21,472 nt of DNA from a virus. Both the position numbers and the translations under genes were made by a program. The DNA lies in IMG/VR virus record IMGVR_UViG_3300006737_000268, positions 1 through 21,472 of that record, one strand, 5' to 3'. Below the pieces are notes generated by a model, which saw only the letters and a program-made list of their open reading frames with translations, was not told where the DNA came from and made no database searches. Shown here one piece after another: positions 6,448-13,745 of this stretch (the first letter of the stretch is position 1; every line of letters begins with the position of its first letter).

Positions 6448-7246
6448 CGAGGCAACCCAAGATACTGGATCTCAAGAAGTCGCAACGGAAGCAACAGAAG
6501 CTCCAGTAAGATTTGTTGATACATTAGATGAAAATTTAAGAGGCAATCCCAGTCTTCAAAACTTTGCTGACGCAAATGCTGTAGCAAAAGCGTATGTACA
6601 CGCCAGATCTCACATTGGTGCAGACAAAATAGTAAAGCCGCAAAGCAGCTGGACAGACGATCAATACAACCAATTCTATGCAGAAACTGGCCGTCCAGAG
6701 ACTGCAAACGATTATAATATAAAAATTAATGTTGAAGAGTCAGACGCTGAAGCTTGGAACAGTTTTAAAAATGCAGCGCATGGTGCTGGTCTAAACGGCA
6801 ACCAGGCGCAAAAGATGGCAGAGTATTTAGAAAATACTTTTAACGATGTTGATGAAAAATTTAACGCTAACGTTGACCAACTAAAGGATGCCACCATTCA
6901 AGAGCTACAACAAGAGTTTGGTCAGGCGTTAGAACAAAAAGTTAAATTAGGATATGCAGCCGCGCAAAAGTATTTTGATACAGAATTATTTGAAACAGTA
7001 AAATTAGAAGATGGTCGAAGACTTGGGGATCACCCAGCTATTGTAAAAATGTTTGCGTCTATTGCATCTGATATAGGTGAGGACACCCTAGCTGGTGAAG
7101 CCACTGAACTTATTATGACACCCGATGAAGCCATGTCTTTGGCTAAAGAAAAAATGAAAGAAGGTGTTTATCAAGACAAGTTTCATCCGCAACATGATGA
7201 AGCTGTTAAAGAGGTTCAAAGATTATTTGAACTTGCTAGTGGATAA
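6440..7246 (+). CDS. Capsid assembly scaffolding protein
   Basis: This is the internal scaffold that guides procapsid assembly and then leaves. AAGGAACC before the ATG at 6440 is the ribosome binding site. The 268-residue product is acidic and largely helical. It opens with a disordered Thr/Glu/Ala-rich segment (residues 1-22), then N-P-S-L-Q-N-F-A-D-A, V-A-K-A-Y-V-H-A-R and I-G-A-D-K-I-V-K-P. It then has the family's very recognisable Q-F-Y-A-E-T-G-R-P-E-T-A-N-D-Y, a long helical middle rich in Gln/Ala/Glu, and a C-terminal region that usually contacts the capsid protein. It lies directly before the capsid gene, as in T7-like phages. Confidence 0.87.
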   Translation: MSDEATQDTGSQEVATEATEAPVRFVDTLDENLRGNPSLQNFADANAVAKAYVHARSHIGADKIVKPQSSWTDDQYNQFYAETGRPETANDYNIKINVEESDAEAWNSFKNAAHGAGLNGNQAQKMAEYLENTFNDVDEKFNANVDQLKDATIQELQQEFGQALEQKVKLGYAAAQKYFDTELFETVKLEDGRRLGDHPAIVKMFASIASDIGEDTLAGEATELIMTPDEAMSLAKEKMKEGVYQDKFHPQHDEAVKEVQRLFELASG

Positions 7247-7254
7247 GCGAAAGC

Positions 7255-7311
7255 CCCACGCCGTCAAACTTGTGTGACAAGTAGAGTAACTGACTAAACA
7301 GTTAGCACGGC
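7255..7311 (+). promoter_or_regulatory. Structured leader of the capsid gene (three-way junction)
   Basis: The sequence folds simply: GCCGT (7260-7264) pairs with ACGGC (7307-7311) and encloses two perfect hairpins. These are ACTTGT-gtg-ACAAGT (7268-7282) and TAACTG-actaaa-CAGTTA (7287-7304). Together they form a compact three-way junction in the 122-base gap before the capsid start. It could be an RNA processing or stability element that raises capsid yield, or a translation control. All pairing was found by eye. Confidence 0.5.
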
Positions 7312-7368
7312 CTCACTGAGATAACCGCGCGCAGCAATCTGAAAACTTTAACTGTAGAGGAGAGACAA

Positions 7369-8226
7369 ATGTCTACTCAAATCACTACGGCTTTTGTCAA
7401 CCAGTTTAGCGCTAATGTCCAAATGCTTTCACAGCAAATGGGTAGTTTGCTGCGTAATGCAGTAGACATAGAAAGTGTTAACGGTGAGAAAGCTTTCTTT
7501 GATCAAGTTGGATCAGCAGCCGCTGTAAAACGAACATCAAGACATGGGGATACCCCATTAATCGAAACACCACACACAAGACGTATGGTGACAATGTCAG
7601 ACTATGAGTATGCGGATCTGATCGATGATCAGGATCGTGTAAGATTACTTATAGATCCAACTTCAACATATGGCCGTGCAGCTGCTGCTGCTATGGGTCG
7701 TGCTATGGATGATGAAATTATTGCAGCTGCGTTAGGTACATCCCTAACAGGCAAAGATGGTTCCACATCAACAGTGCTACCAGCTGGTCAGAAAATCGCA
7801 CACGGTTCTGCTGGTCTAACCATTGCAAAGCTCGTGTCTGCAAAAGAGTTGCTCGATGCAGCAAGTGTTGATCCGTCAATACCGCGCCACATCATTGTGT
7901 CTCCAAAGCAAGTCAGCGATTTGTTGAATAATACAACTGTGACTTCGAGCGATTTCAATACTGTAAAAGCTCTGGCTCAAGGTGAAATAAACACTTTCGT
8001 AGGGTTTAATTTCATTGTTTCAAACCGTTTAACCGATGACGGCACAAGCCGCCAGGTTATCGCGTTTGCATCAGACGGTCTTAAAGTTGCAATGGGCAAA
8101 GAGCCTAGCGCAAAGATCGATGAACGAGCCGATAAGTCATACGCAACGCAAGTCTACTACTGCCAAACTATGGGTGCTACACGCATGGAAGAAGCAAAAG
8201 TAGTCGAAATTGCATGTAACGAATAA
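7369..8226 (+). CDS. Major capsid protein (HK97 fold, podophage type)
   Basis: This is the shell-forming protein. AGAGGAGAG just upstream of ATG 7369 is the strongest ribosome binding site in the window, as expected for the most abundant product. The 285-residue sequence shows features of the phage capsid family typical of many podophages: N-terminal F-V-N-Q-F-S-A-N-V, R-H-G-D-T-P-L-I-E-T-P-H-T-R-R, and the strongly conserved Y-E-Y-A-D-L-I-D-D-Q-D. It continues with I-D-P-T-S-T-Y-G-R-A-A-A-A-A-M-G-R-A-M-D-D-E and late H-I-I-V-S-P-K-Q. No separate prohead protease or frameshifted longer form is evident. The upstream scaffold and the downstream decoration-like gene support the call. Confidence 0.94.
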   Translation: MSTQITTAFVNQFSANVQMLSQQMGSLLRNAVDIESVNGEKAFFDQVGSAAAVKRTSRHGDTPLIETPHTRRMVTMSDYEYADLIDDQDRVRLLIDPTSTYGRAAAAAMGRAMDDEIIAAALGTSLTGKDGSTSTVLPAGQKIAHGSAGLTIAKLVSAKELLDAASVDPSIPRHIIVSPKQVSDLLNNTTVTSSDFNTVKALAQGEINTFVGFNFIVSNRLTDDGTSRQVIAFASDGLKVAMGKEPSAKIDERADKSYATQVYYCQTMGATRMEEAKVVEIACNE

Positions 8227-8238
8227 GGAGATTGATCA

Positions 8239-8700
8239 ATGGCAACTGTTTATTCAACACAGCGTACTAATAACAGGGCATCACCTGTTGTTATGAACAA
8301 GGCAAATGAGCTTGGCGGTCGTGTCCGTGTGGCTCATGGTGTCTATGAAGCAGCTTCACTAGCATCAGGCGATGTTATTGAAATGTTCATCCTACCAGAC
8401 GGCGCAAGATTGCTTGAAGGGTCACTCGCACATGATGCTATGGGTTCATCAACAACCTTGTCAGTTGGCTATGCCGCGCACACAAATGCGGCTGGTACAG
8501 CGGTTGTGGCTGCTGCGGCGGCGTATAAGGCTGCTGCTGCGTCCACATCTGCCCAAAAGGTAGACATCCTCGCAACTTTGGCTCTTGGCTCAGGCACAGA
8601 GACAGACACTAACGAAGATGGTGTTGCTGTAACGGCAACAATGGGCGGTGCTGCTGGAACAGGCACTATCGAAGTAACCATCAAGTATGCGGTGGACTAA
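8239..8700 (+). CDS. Capsid decoration-like structural protein
   Basis: AAGGAG at 8225-8230 precedes the ATG at 8239, 12 bases after the capsid stop. The 153-residue product resembles small proteins that follow podophage capsid genes. It has N-terminal R-V-A-H-G-V-Y, a segment A-S-G-D-V-I-E-M-F-I-L-P-D-G-A-R and then S-T-T-L-S-V-G-Y. A long Ala-rich stretch follows (about residues 80-103), and it ends in a beta-rich G-T-G-T-I-E-V-T-I-K-Y-A-V-D. The pattern suggests a beta-sandwich that may sit on the capsid surface as decoration or cement. This is inference from position and sequence style. It is the last gene before the terminator at 8707, so it probably shares the capsid messenger. Confidence 0.65.
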   Translation: MATVYSTQRTNNRASPVVMNKANELGGRVRVAHGVYEAASLASGDVIEMFILPDGARLLEGSLAHDAMGSSTTLSVGYAAHTNAAGTAVVAAAAAYKAAAASTSAQKVDILATLALGSGTETDTNEDGVAVTATMGGAAGTGTIEVTIKYAVD

Positions 8701-8706
8701 TAGGTT

Positions 8707-8736
8707 GGGGCGCGCTTGCGCCCCTTCTTTTCTTAT
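8707..8736 (+). terminator. Rho-independent terminator after the capsid genes
   Basis: GGGGCGC (8707-8713) and GCGCCCC (8718-8724) form a perfect seven-pair GC stem with a four-base loop, followed by TTCTTTTCTTAT. The T tract is interrupted but strong enough to support termination. Its place just after the capsid module mirrors T7, where the late terminator lies between gene 10 and gene 11. Partial read-through would be needed for the tail genes unless they have their own promoter. Confidence 0.85.
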
Positions 8737-8747
8737 GGAGTTAAAAT

Positions 8748-9353
8748 ATGCCATCTACAGTTGATATTGCTAACTTTGCGCTAAACATGTTGGGCGCATC
8801 TAACATTTCTGCACTAGATGAAAACTCCAAAGTGGCGCGCATTATTAACCAGCGATACGAAAGTGCGCGTGATTTCGTATTTAGAGAGCATCCCTGGAAC
8901 TCTTTAATAAGACGGGCAACACTAGCGCAAGAAACAACAACGCCAGATTTTGGGTATGCATTTCAATATCCGCTGCCTGTTGATCCGTTTTGCTTGCGTG
9001 TATTAGAATTTAGTAATGGCGCTCTAAGCTATCCCCAGGACAACATGACATCTAATAGTGGCGCTCCAGTGTTCGTCATCGAGGGCAGAAAACTAATAAC
9101 CGATGAAGGCACAGCAAAAATAAAATATATCGCGCGTGTCACAGATCCTAACGAATACGATAGCGGATTAATCGAAGCGCTATCAGCTTACCTGGCATCA
9201 GAAATATCCTATGCGGTAACAGGCTCAACGACATTAGTGCAGCTGATGTATGCCAAGTACGAACAAGTGCTGAAACAGGCACGGCACACTGACGCGACTG
9301 AAGGCGCTCCACAACGATTTGAGGCGTCTGACTTTATCGAGAGTAGATTGTAA
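8748..9353 (+). CDS. Tail tubular protein A (gp11-like adaptor)
   Basis: This forms the ring that links the portal to the nozzle of the short tail. GGAG at 8737-8740 precedes the ATG at 8748. The 201-residue product has the family layout: D-I-A-N-F-A-L-N-M-L-G near the N-terminus, A-R-I-I-N-Q-R-Y-E-S-A-R-D, the hallmark E-H-P-W-N-S-L-I-R-R-A-T-L-A, then F-Q-Y-P-L-P-V-D-P-F-C-L-R-V. A C-terminal helical region follows, with E-A-L-S-A-Y-L-A-S-E-I-S-Y-A-V-T-G-S. The next gene, tail tubular protein B, starts at the following base, as usual for this pair. Confidence 0.94.
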   Translation: MPSTVDIANFALNMLGASNISALDENSKVARIINQRYESARDFVFREHPWNSLIRRATLAQETTTPDFGYAFQYPLPVDPFCLRVLEFSNGALSYPQDNMTSNSGAPVFVIEGRKLITDEGTAKIKYIARVTDPNEYDSGLIEALSAYLASEISYAVTGSTTLVQLMYAKYEQVLKQARHTDATEGAPQRFEASDFIESRL

Positions 9354-11357
9354 ATGGCAAGATCCGCACCCAGTTTTAGTGCGTTCACAGCTGGTGAGAT
9401 TAGCCCACGCCTCGAAGGTCGCACAAATTTAGAAAAGTATTCGCAAGGTCTGTCGGATCTTACGAATATGGTTGTCATGCCGCATGGCGGTGTCACCAGG
9501 CGTCCAGGCACAGAATATCTGGGCGAGGTCAAAAGCAGTTCTGTCAAAACAAGACTAATACCGTTTCAGTTTAAAACGTCTGATACTTATATTTTAGAGT
9601 TTGGTAATCAGATCATGCGTGTTTTTCGTAATGATCTACAAGTACTCACTAGCTCTGCAAAAACAATAACAGCAATCACAAAAGCTAATCCTGGTGTTTT
9701 AACAAGTAATAGCCACGGGTTTAGCAACGGCGATGAGATCTTTATCGATAGCGTTGGCGGCATGACAGAACTAAATGGCCGCAACTATCGAGTAGCGAAC
9801 TCAACAACAAATACATTTTCGTTGGTGGATCTGTTTGGAAATGCAATCAACTCTACCAGCTTTACAACATTTACATCTGGTGGAACTGCCACAGAAATTT
9901 ACGAAACGGCATCACCATACGCAGAGGCAGATCTATTTGATATTCGCTTTGTGCAATCAGCTGACACAATGTACCTGGTACATCCGTCATACGATATACG
10001 CACATTAACAAGAAGCGATCATAACAACTGGACGTTTGCTACGCTTTCAATCGGGGGATCTCCCAGCCCAGGATTAAGTGGCGCAAACAACAGGCCAAGC
10101 GTTGTCTCGTTTTTCGAGCAGCGCTTAGTATTCGGAAATACAAATAACAATCCGCAAACATTGTTCTTTAGCAAAAACGGTGATTACGATAATTTTGCAG
10201 TGGGAACAAATGACGATGACGCGCTTATCTATACGATTGCGTCAAACCAGGTAAACGCTATCCGTTATCTTTCAGCAACGAGAGTGCTTACTGTGGGTAC
10301 GTCTGGCGGCGAGTATGTGCTGACATCAACAAATGACGGGCCAGTAACGCCTACAACAACACTCATTAGGAAATACTCGAACTACGGAACATCTCAAATA
10401 GAACCCGTGCAAGTGGCCGATGTGACGCTTTTCGTCCAACGGGGATCAAGAAAAATTAGAGAGTTTAAGTTTGTCGGTGATGTAAACACGGGCGGCTATC
10501 AAGCGCCAGATATGACCATATTGGCTGAACATGTCACTAAGGGCGGCATTACTCAAATGGCCTATCAACAAGAGCCTGATAGTGTCGTTTGGTGTATTCG
10601 TGCAGATGGCACATTGCTGGGCATGACGTATCGCCGTGAAGAAGAAGTGGTTGCCTGGCATAAGCATGTATTAGGTGGTGCATTTGGATCTGGTCAGGCG
10701 GTAGTTGAGAGCATTGCAACGCTTCCAACGGACACTGGCGAAGATGCATTGTTTATGATTGTAAAGCGCACAATTGATAGCGTGACAAAAAGATATGTAG
10801 AAAAACTAAAACCGTTTGATTTTGGAAGTGTATCAACAGCGGCACATTTCGTTGATAGTGGTCTGTCGTATTCTGGTAGCTCTACAACAACGCTATCAGG
10901 GCTGTATCACTTGCGCGGTCAAACAGTAAATGTTCTGGCCAACGGGTCTAGCCATCCAACGGCAACAGTAAGCAGTGGCGGTATTACATTAAACTTCGGA
11001 GCAACAACAGCTGCTGTGGGTTACAGTTTTACCAGCGCAATGAAAACTTTGCGTATTGAGGCTGGTTCAGCTGATGGCACAAGCCAGGGTAAACCCAAGC
11101 GGATCCACGGCATTACACTGCGATTGTTTGAAACTGTAGGTATTGAGGTTGGTAACAGTCCAACAGATGTAGATCGGATCCCGTTTAGAGATAGTTCAAT
11201 GGCAATGGATGCCGCTGTGCCGTTATTTACGGGCGATAAAGATATAGAATTTAGAGGTGGTTTTGATGAGGATGACCGCATTTACATACAGCAAAGCCAG
11301 GCACTGCCGATGACCATCTTGGCCTTTTATCCTCGACTAAACACATTTGACATATAG
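9354..11357 (+). CDS. Tail tubular protein B (gp12-like nozzle)
   Basis: This is the nozzle protein at the end of the short tail. The 667-residue sequence opens with the typical S-F-S-A-F-T-A-G-E-I-S-P-R-L-E-G-R, then L-T-N-M-V-V-M-P-H-G-G-V-T-R-R-P-G-T, T-R-L-I-P-F-Q-F and Y-I-L-E-F-G. Residues about 103-183 form an inserted beta domain (S-H-G-F-S-N-G-D-E-I, then M-T-E-L-N-G-R-N-Y) of a kind often found in phage tail proteins and labelled FCCH-like. After it come the expected F-F-E-Q-R-L-V-F-G and F-F-S-K-N-G-D-Y-D-N-F segments. The ATG at 9354 follows the previous stop directly, so translation is probably coupled; GAGAG upstream is only a weak ribosome binding site. Confidence 0.94.
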   Translation: MARSAPSFSAFTAGEISPRLEGRTNLEKYSQGLSDLTNMVVMPHGGVTRRPGTEYLGEVKSSSVKTRLIPFQFKTSDTYILEFGNQIMRVFRNDLQVLTSSAKTITAITKANPGVLTSNSHGFSNGDEIFIDSVGGMTELNGRNYRVANSTTNTFSLVDLFGNAINSTSFTTFTSGGTATEIYETASPYAEADLFDIRFVQSADTMYLVHPSYDIRTLTRSDHNNWTFATLSIGGSPSPGLSGANNRPSVVSFFEQRLVFGNTNNNPQTLFFSKNGDYDNFAVGTNDDDALIYTIASNQVNAIRYLSATRVLTVGTSGGEYVLTSTNDGPVTPTTTLIRKYSNYGTSQIEPVQVADVTLFVQRGSRKIREFKFVGDVNTGGYQAPDMTILAEHVTKGGITQMAYQQEPDSVVWCIRADGTLLGMTYRREEEVVAWHKHVLGGAFGSGQAVVESIATLPTDTGEDALFMIVKRTIDSVTKRYVEKLKPFDFGSVSTAAHFVDSGLSYSGSSTTTLSGLYHLRGQTVNVLANGSSHPTATVSSGGITLNFGATTAAVGYSFTSAMKTLRIEAGSADGTSQGKPKRIHGITLRLFETVGIEVGNSPTDVDRIPFRDSSMAMDAAVPLFTGDKDIEFRGGFDEDDRIYIQQSQALPMTILAFYPRLNTFDI

Positions 11358-11364
11358 GTGATCA

Positions 11365-11892
11365 ATGGGCGCGTTTGCAGCACTTACAGCCTTTAAGATA
11401 GGTACAGATTTACTGGCTGGTTTTTCTTCTAAGAAAGCCTCTAACCGTGCCGCTGAACAGTCACAAGCAGCAGCAAATTTTAATGCTCAAATCATCGAGC
11501 GTGATATAGATCTGCTCACTAGGCAACGCCAGATTATCAATACAAACTTTGCTGCTTCCCAAGGTCGCAACGCACGGGCATTTGAGGGCGAGGTACAAGG
11601 TACAGCACGGTCTGGATATGCGTATGCTGGGTTTGATCTAAGCCAAGGAACGCCCATCGAAGTACTGCGAGAGAATGCGCGTGAGTTTGATTACGAGCAA
11701 GAAACTGAAGCTTTTAATAATTCAATTACAAATATGCAGATTGATGACGCAATAGAGGAGACTAAACTACAAGCTGAGTTAACACGCATGACAGGCCAAG
11801 CTAATGCAGCTGGTCTGCGCGCTAGCGGTACTGCAAGCCTGATAAAGTCTATTGGCCAGGCTGGTAGCACTGGTATGGAGTTTTATAAATAA
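11365..11892 (+). CDS. Internal virion protein, gp14-like position
   Basis: AGGTGAT just before ATG 11365 is the ribosome binding site. The product has 175 residues: a small hydrophobic N-terminal segment (A-F-A-A-L-T-A-F-K-I-G-T-D-L-L-A-G-F) and then a long helical, Ala/Gln/Arg-rich body including S-Q-A-A-A-N-F-N-A-Q and R-Q-R-Q-I-I-N-T-N. It continues with the conserved-looking A-R-S-G-Y-A-Y-A-G-F-D and Q-G-T-P-I-E-V-L-R, and a helical tail. Short Ala-rich proteins of this design directly after tail tubular protein B in T7-like phages are core or ejection proteins that enter the host envelope. The last base pairs overlap the next gene as TAATG. Confidence 0.7.
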   Translation: MGAFAALTAFKIGTDLLAGFSSKKASNRAAEQSQAAANFNAQIIERDIDLLTRQRQIINTNFAASQGRNARAFEGEVQGTARSGYAYAGFDLSQGTPIEVLRENAREFDYEQETEAFNNSITNMQIDDAIEETKLQAELTRMTGQANAAGLRASGTASLIKSIGQAGSTGMEFYK

Positions 11893-13745
11893 TGCAAATT
11901 CCAAGATACACAGCAAGGGTGCAGCGTACTAATGAAATGCCTGGTAAGCGTTTTGATGTTCGTAAAAATGCAGAACCTTTTATTCGCGCAGAGTTAGCCA
12001 AGGGTGAGGTTCAAACAACGCTATTGCAACAAGCTGGCGAGTTTGCTGCCCAGCGCTTAGAAATGATTGCGACAACAGAATACAATAACGCAGCTGTTAA
12101 AATAGAAGAAAATATGCGGCAAGCCTTGTCTGATTTTCAAAAAGACAACGATGTCAGAAATATAATTGACGGCAAAAACAAGTGGAGCCAGCGCATGAAA
12201 ACGCTGCGCTCTGACGTAATATCAGGCATTGATACGCCATCAGTACGCAAAAAAATTGGTCATCAGTTTGATCTTAATGAGGTTACAACACGATACAGTT
12301 TAAAAAGTGTTGTTGATAAAAAGATCATTGCGCTCGATGCACTAGCGCTTAAAACTAGGTTTGATCAAACGCGTTTTAAGTTAGGCGTATTGAATGGAAG
12401 CAACGCAACATATGAAAAAGAACTTAAATTATTAGAACAAGGTTATGCGCCAGGCGTAAAAAATGGTCGCTATAATCCTGAGACTACAAGTGCTGCTGTT
12501 TTACAACTAAAGAGAGATATTGCTACGGACGTTGTGTCAGAGTTTGTCACGCAAAATCCATATCGAGCATTTGAGCTTATGTTTAAGCTGGAAGAGCTAG
12601 CTGATCTTTCGATGGGTGAAATTATACCTAATGATAAATTAATTCAGTTAGATGCTGGTGGGGATTACGCTGCTTTTACGCTAGCAAATATACCAGCTGC
12701 AGAAGCACAAGAAATTCTAGAGGATGCCTTTGACCAGGCAAATAAATTTAGTTCTTTTCTAGATGGGTTAGAAGATAAAAAGCAAAAAGAAAGAATAGCA
12801 GATATTGCTTCACTGCAAAAAAGTTATCAGCGCCTAACAAACGCACTAGAGCCAGATGAAGAACTAGGCGTAGAAGACATGTTGCCAGCTGAAATGAAAG
12901 TTAAACAAATAAGAGATTTTTTCGAAGCAAATCCGCAAGGTAAACTAACAGCAGCTGAAGCAAGGCAAATGCTTGTAAATGGGTTGTATGAAAGAAACGG
13001 CGTAGATGAAGCATTTCAAAACGCTATGGATAAAGACAACGAAGACAAAACAAAATCTAATGATGGAAAGCCAAGAGTTACAAAAGATAACGCATTACGC
13101 GCCATCATGAACGCGCAAGCTGATGGCACGTTAACAGATGATTTAGTAAACAGTTATTTTAATGACTTATCGCAGTCTGATTTTAAAACTTTTATGAATG
13201 CGGCTTTTGCAGAAGCAACAAGAGAAGAAGCAGCAAACAGCGGTAAGCAAACAGCAGAAGAAAAGCAAGTAGATGAATATTTTGATTCAGCTCTGAAACT
13301 CGCAAGATCTAAATATCAGTATGATGCACTCAGTACGGATGATAGCAGTTTTGCAACGTCAAGTCGGGCAGCGTATTTTAAAGTAAATGAAAAATTGTAC
13401 CGTATGCTACTCGATAGCAAAAAAAACGGTGCAGAGCCGTTGACCGTAGCTAAAATCGAAGAAACATTACAAGCTGGTTTTAAAGAAAACGAACAGCTTT
13501 ATTTCGATGACGTAAAAGCAAATTTTGACAGTTACGTTATGACTAATCAGTCAGCCACAACAATTACTGGCAAGGGTCACATTTTTACGAGAAGTCCGAA
13601 TATGGTTCAAGAATTGGAAGATTGGTGGGGAACTTTGACACCAACACAAAGAGGCAACGGATTTTTATTAGCAGAATATAATCGAGTCATGTCGCGCCTT
13701 AGAATGTTTATGAAGTCAGGCGCTTTTGGTGAGCAAACGCAATGA
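11892..13745 (+). CDS. Large helical internal virion protein (gp15-like position)
   Basis: The gene is 617 residues long and joined to its neighbours by TAATG upstream and ATGA downstream. It is rich in Lys, Glu, Asp, Ala and Gln and looks almost entirely helical. Coiled-coil-like stretches lie near residues 50-110 and in the middle, with a charged segment D-K-D-N-E-D-K-T-K-S. There is no signal peptide or membrane segment. N-terminal I-P-R-Y-T-A-R-V-Q and a body of this size in the second slot after the nozzle gene fit the second core protein of short-tailed phages. I see no catalytic motif. The function is assigned by position and composition, so the family is uncertain. Confidence 0.62.
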   Translation: MQIPRYTARVQRTNEMPGKRFDVRKNAEPFIRAELAKGEVQTTLLQQAGEFAAQRLEMIATTEYNNAAVKIEENMRQALSDFQKDNDVRNIIDGKNKWSQRMKTLRSDVISGIDTPSVRKKIGHQFDLNEVTTRYSLKSVVDKKIIALDALALKTRFDQTRFKLGVLNGSNATYEKELKLLEQGYAPGVKNGRYNPETTSAAVLQLKRDIATDVVSEFVTQNPYRAFELMFKLEELADLSMGEIIPNDKLIQLDAGGDYAAFTLANIPAAEAQEILEDAFDQANKFSSFLDGLEDKKQKERIADIASLQKSYQRLTNALEPDEELGVEDMLPAEMKVKQIRDFFEANPQGKLTAAEARQMLVNGLYERNGVDEAFQNAMDKDNEDKTKSNDGKPRVTKDNALRAIMNAQADGTLTDDLVNSYFNDLSQSDFKTFMNAAFAEATREEAANSGKQTAEEKQVDEYFDSALKLARSKYQYDALSTDDSSFATSSRAAYFKVNEKLYRMLLDSKKNGAEPLTVAKIEETLQAGFKENEQLYFDDVKANFDSYVMTNQSATTITGKGHIFTRSPNMVQELEDWWGTLTPTQRGNGFLLAEYNRVMSRLRMFMKSGAFGEQTQ

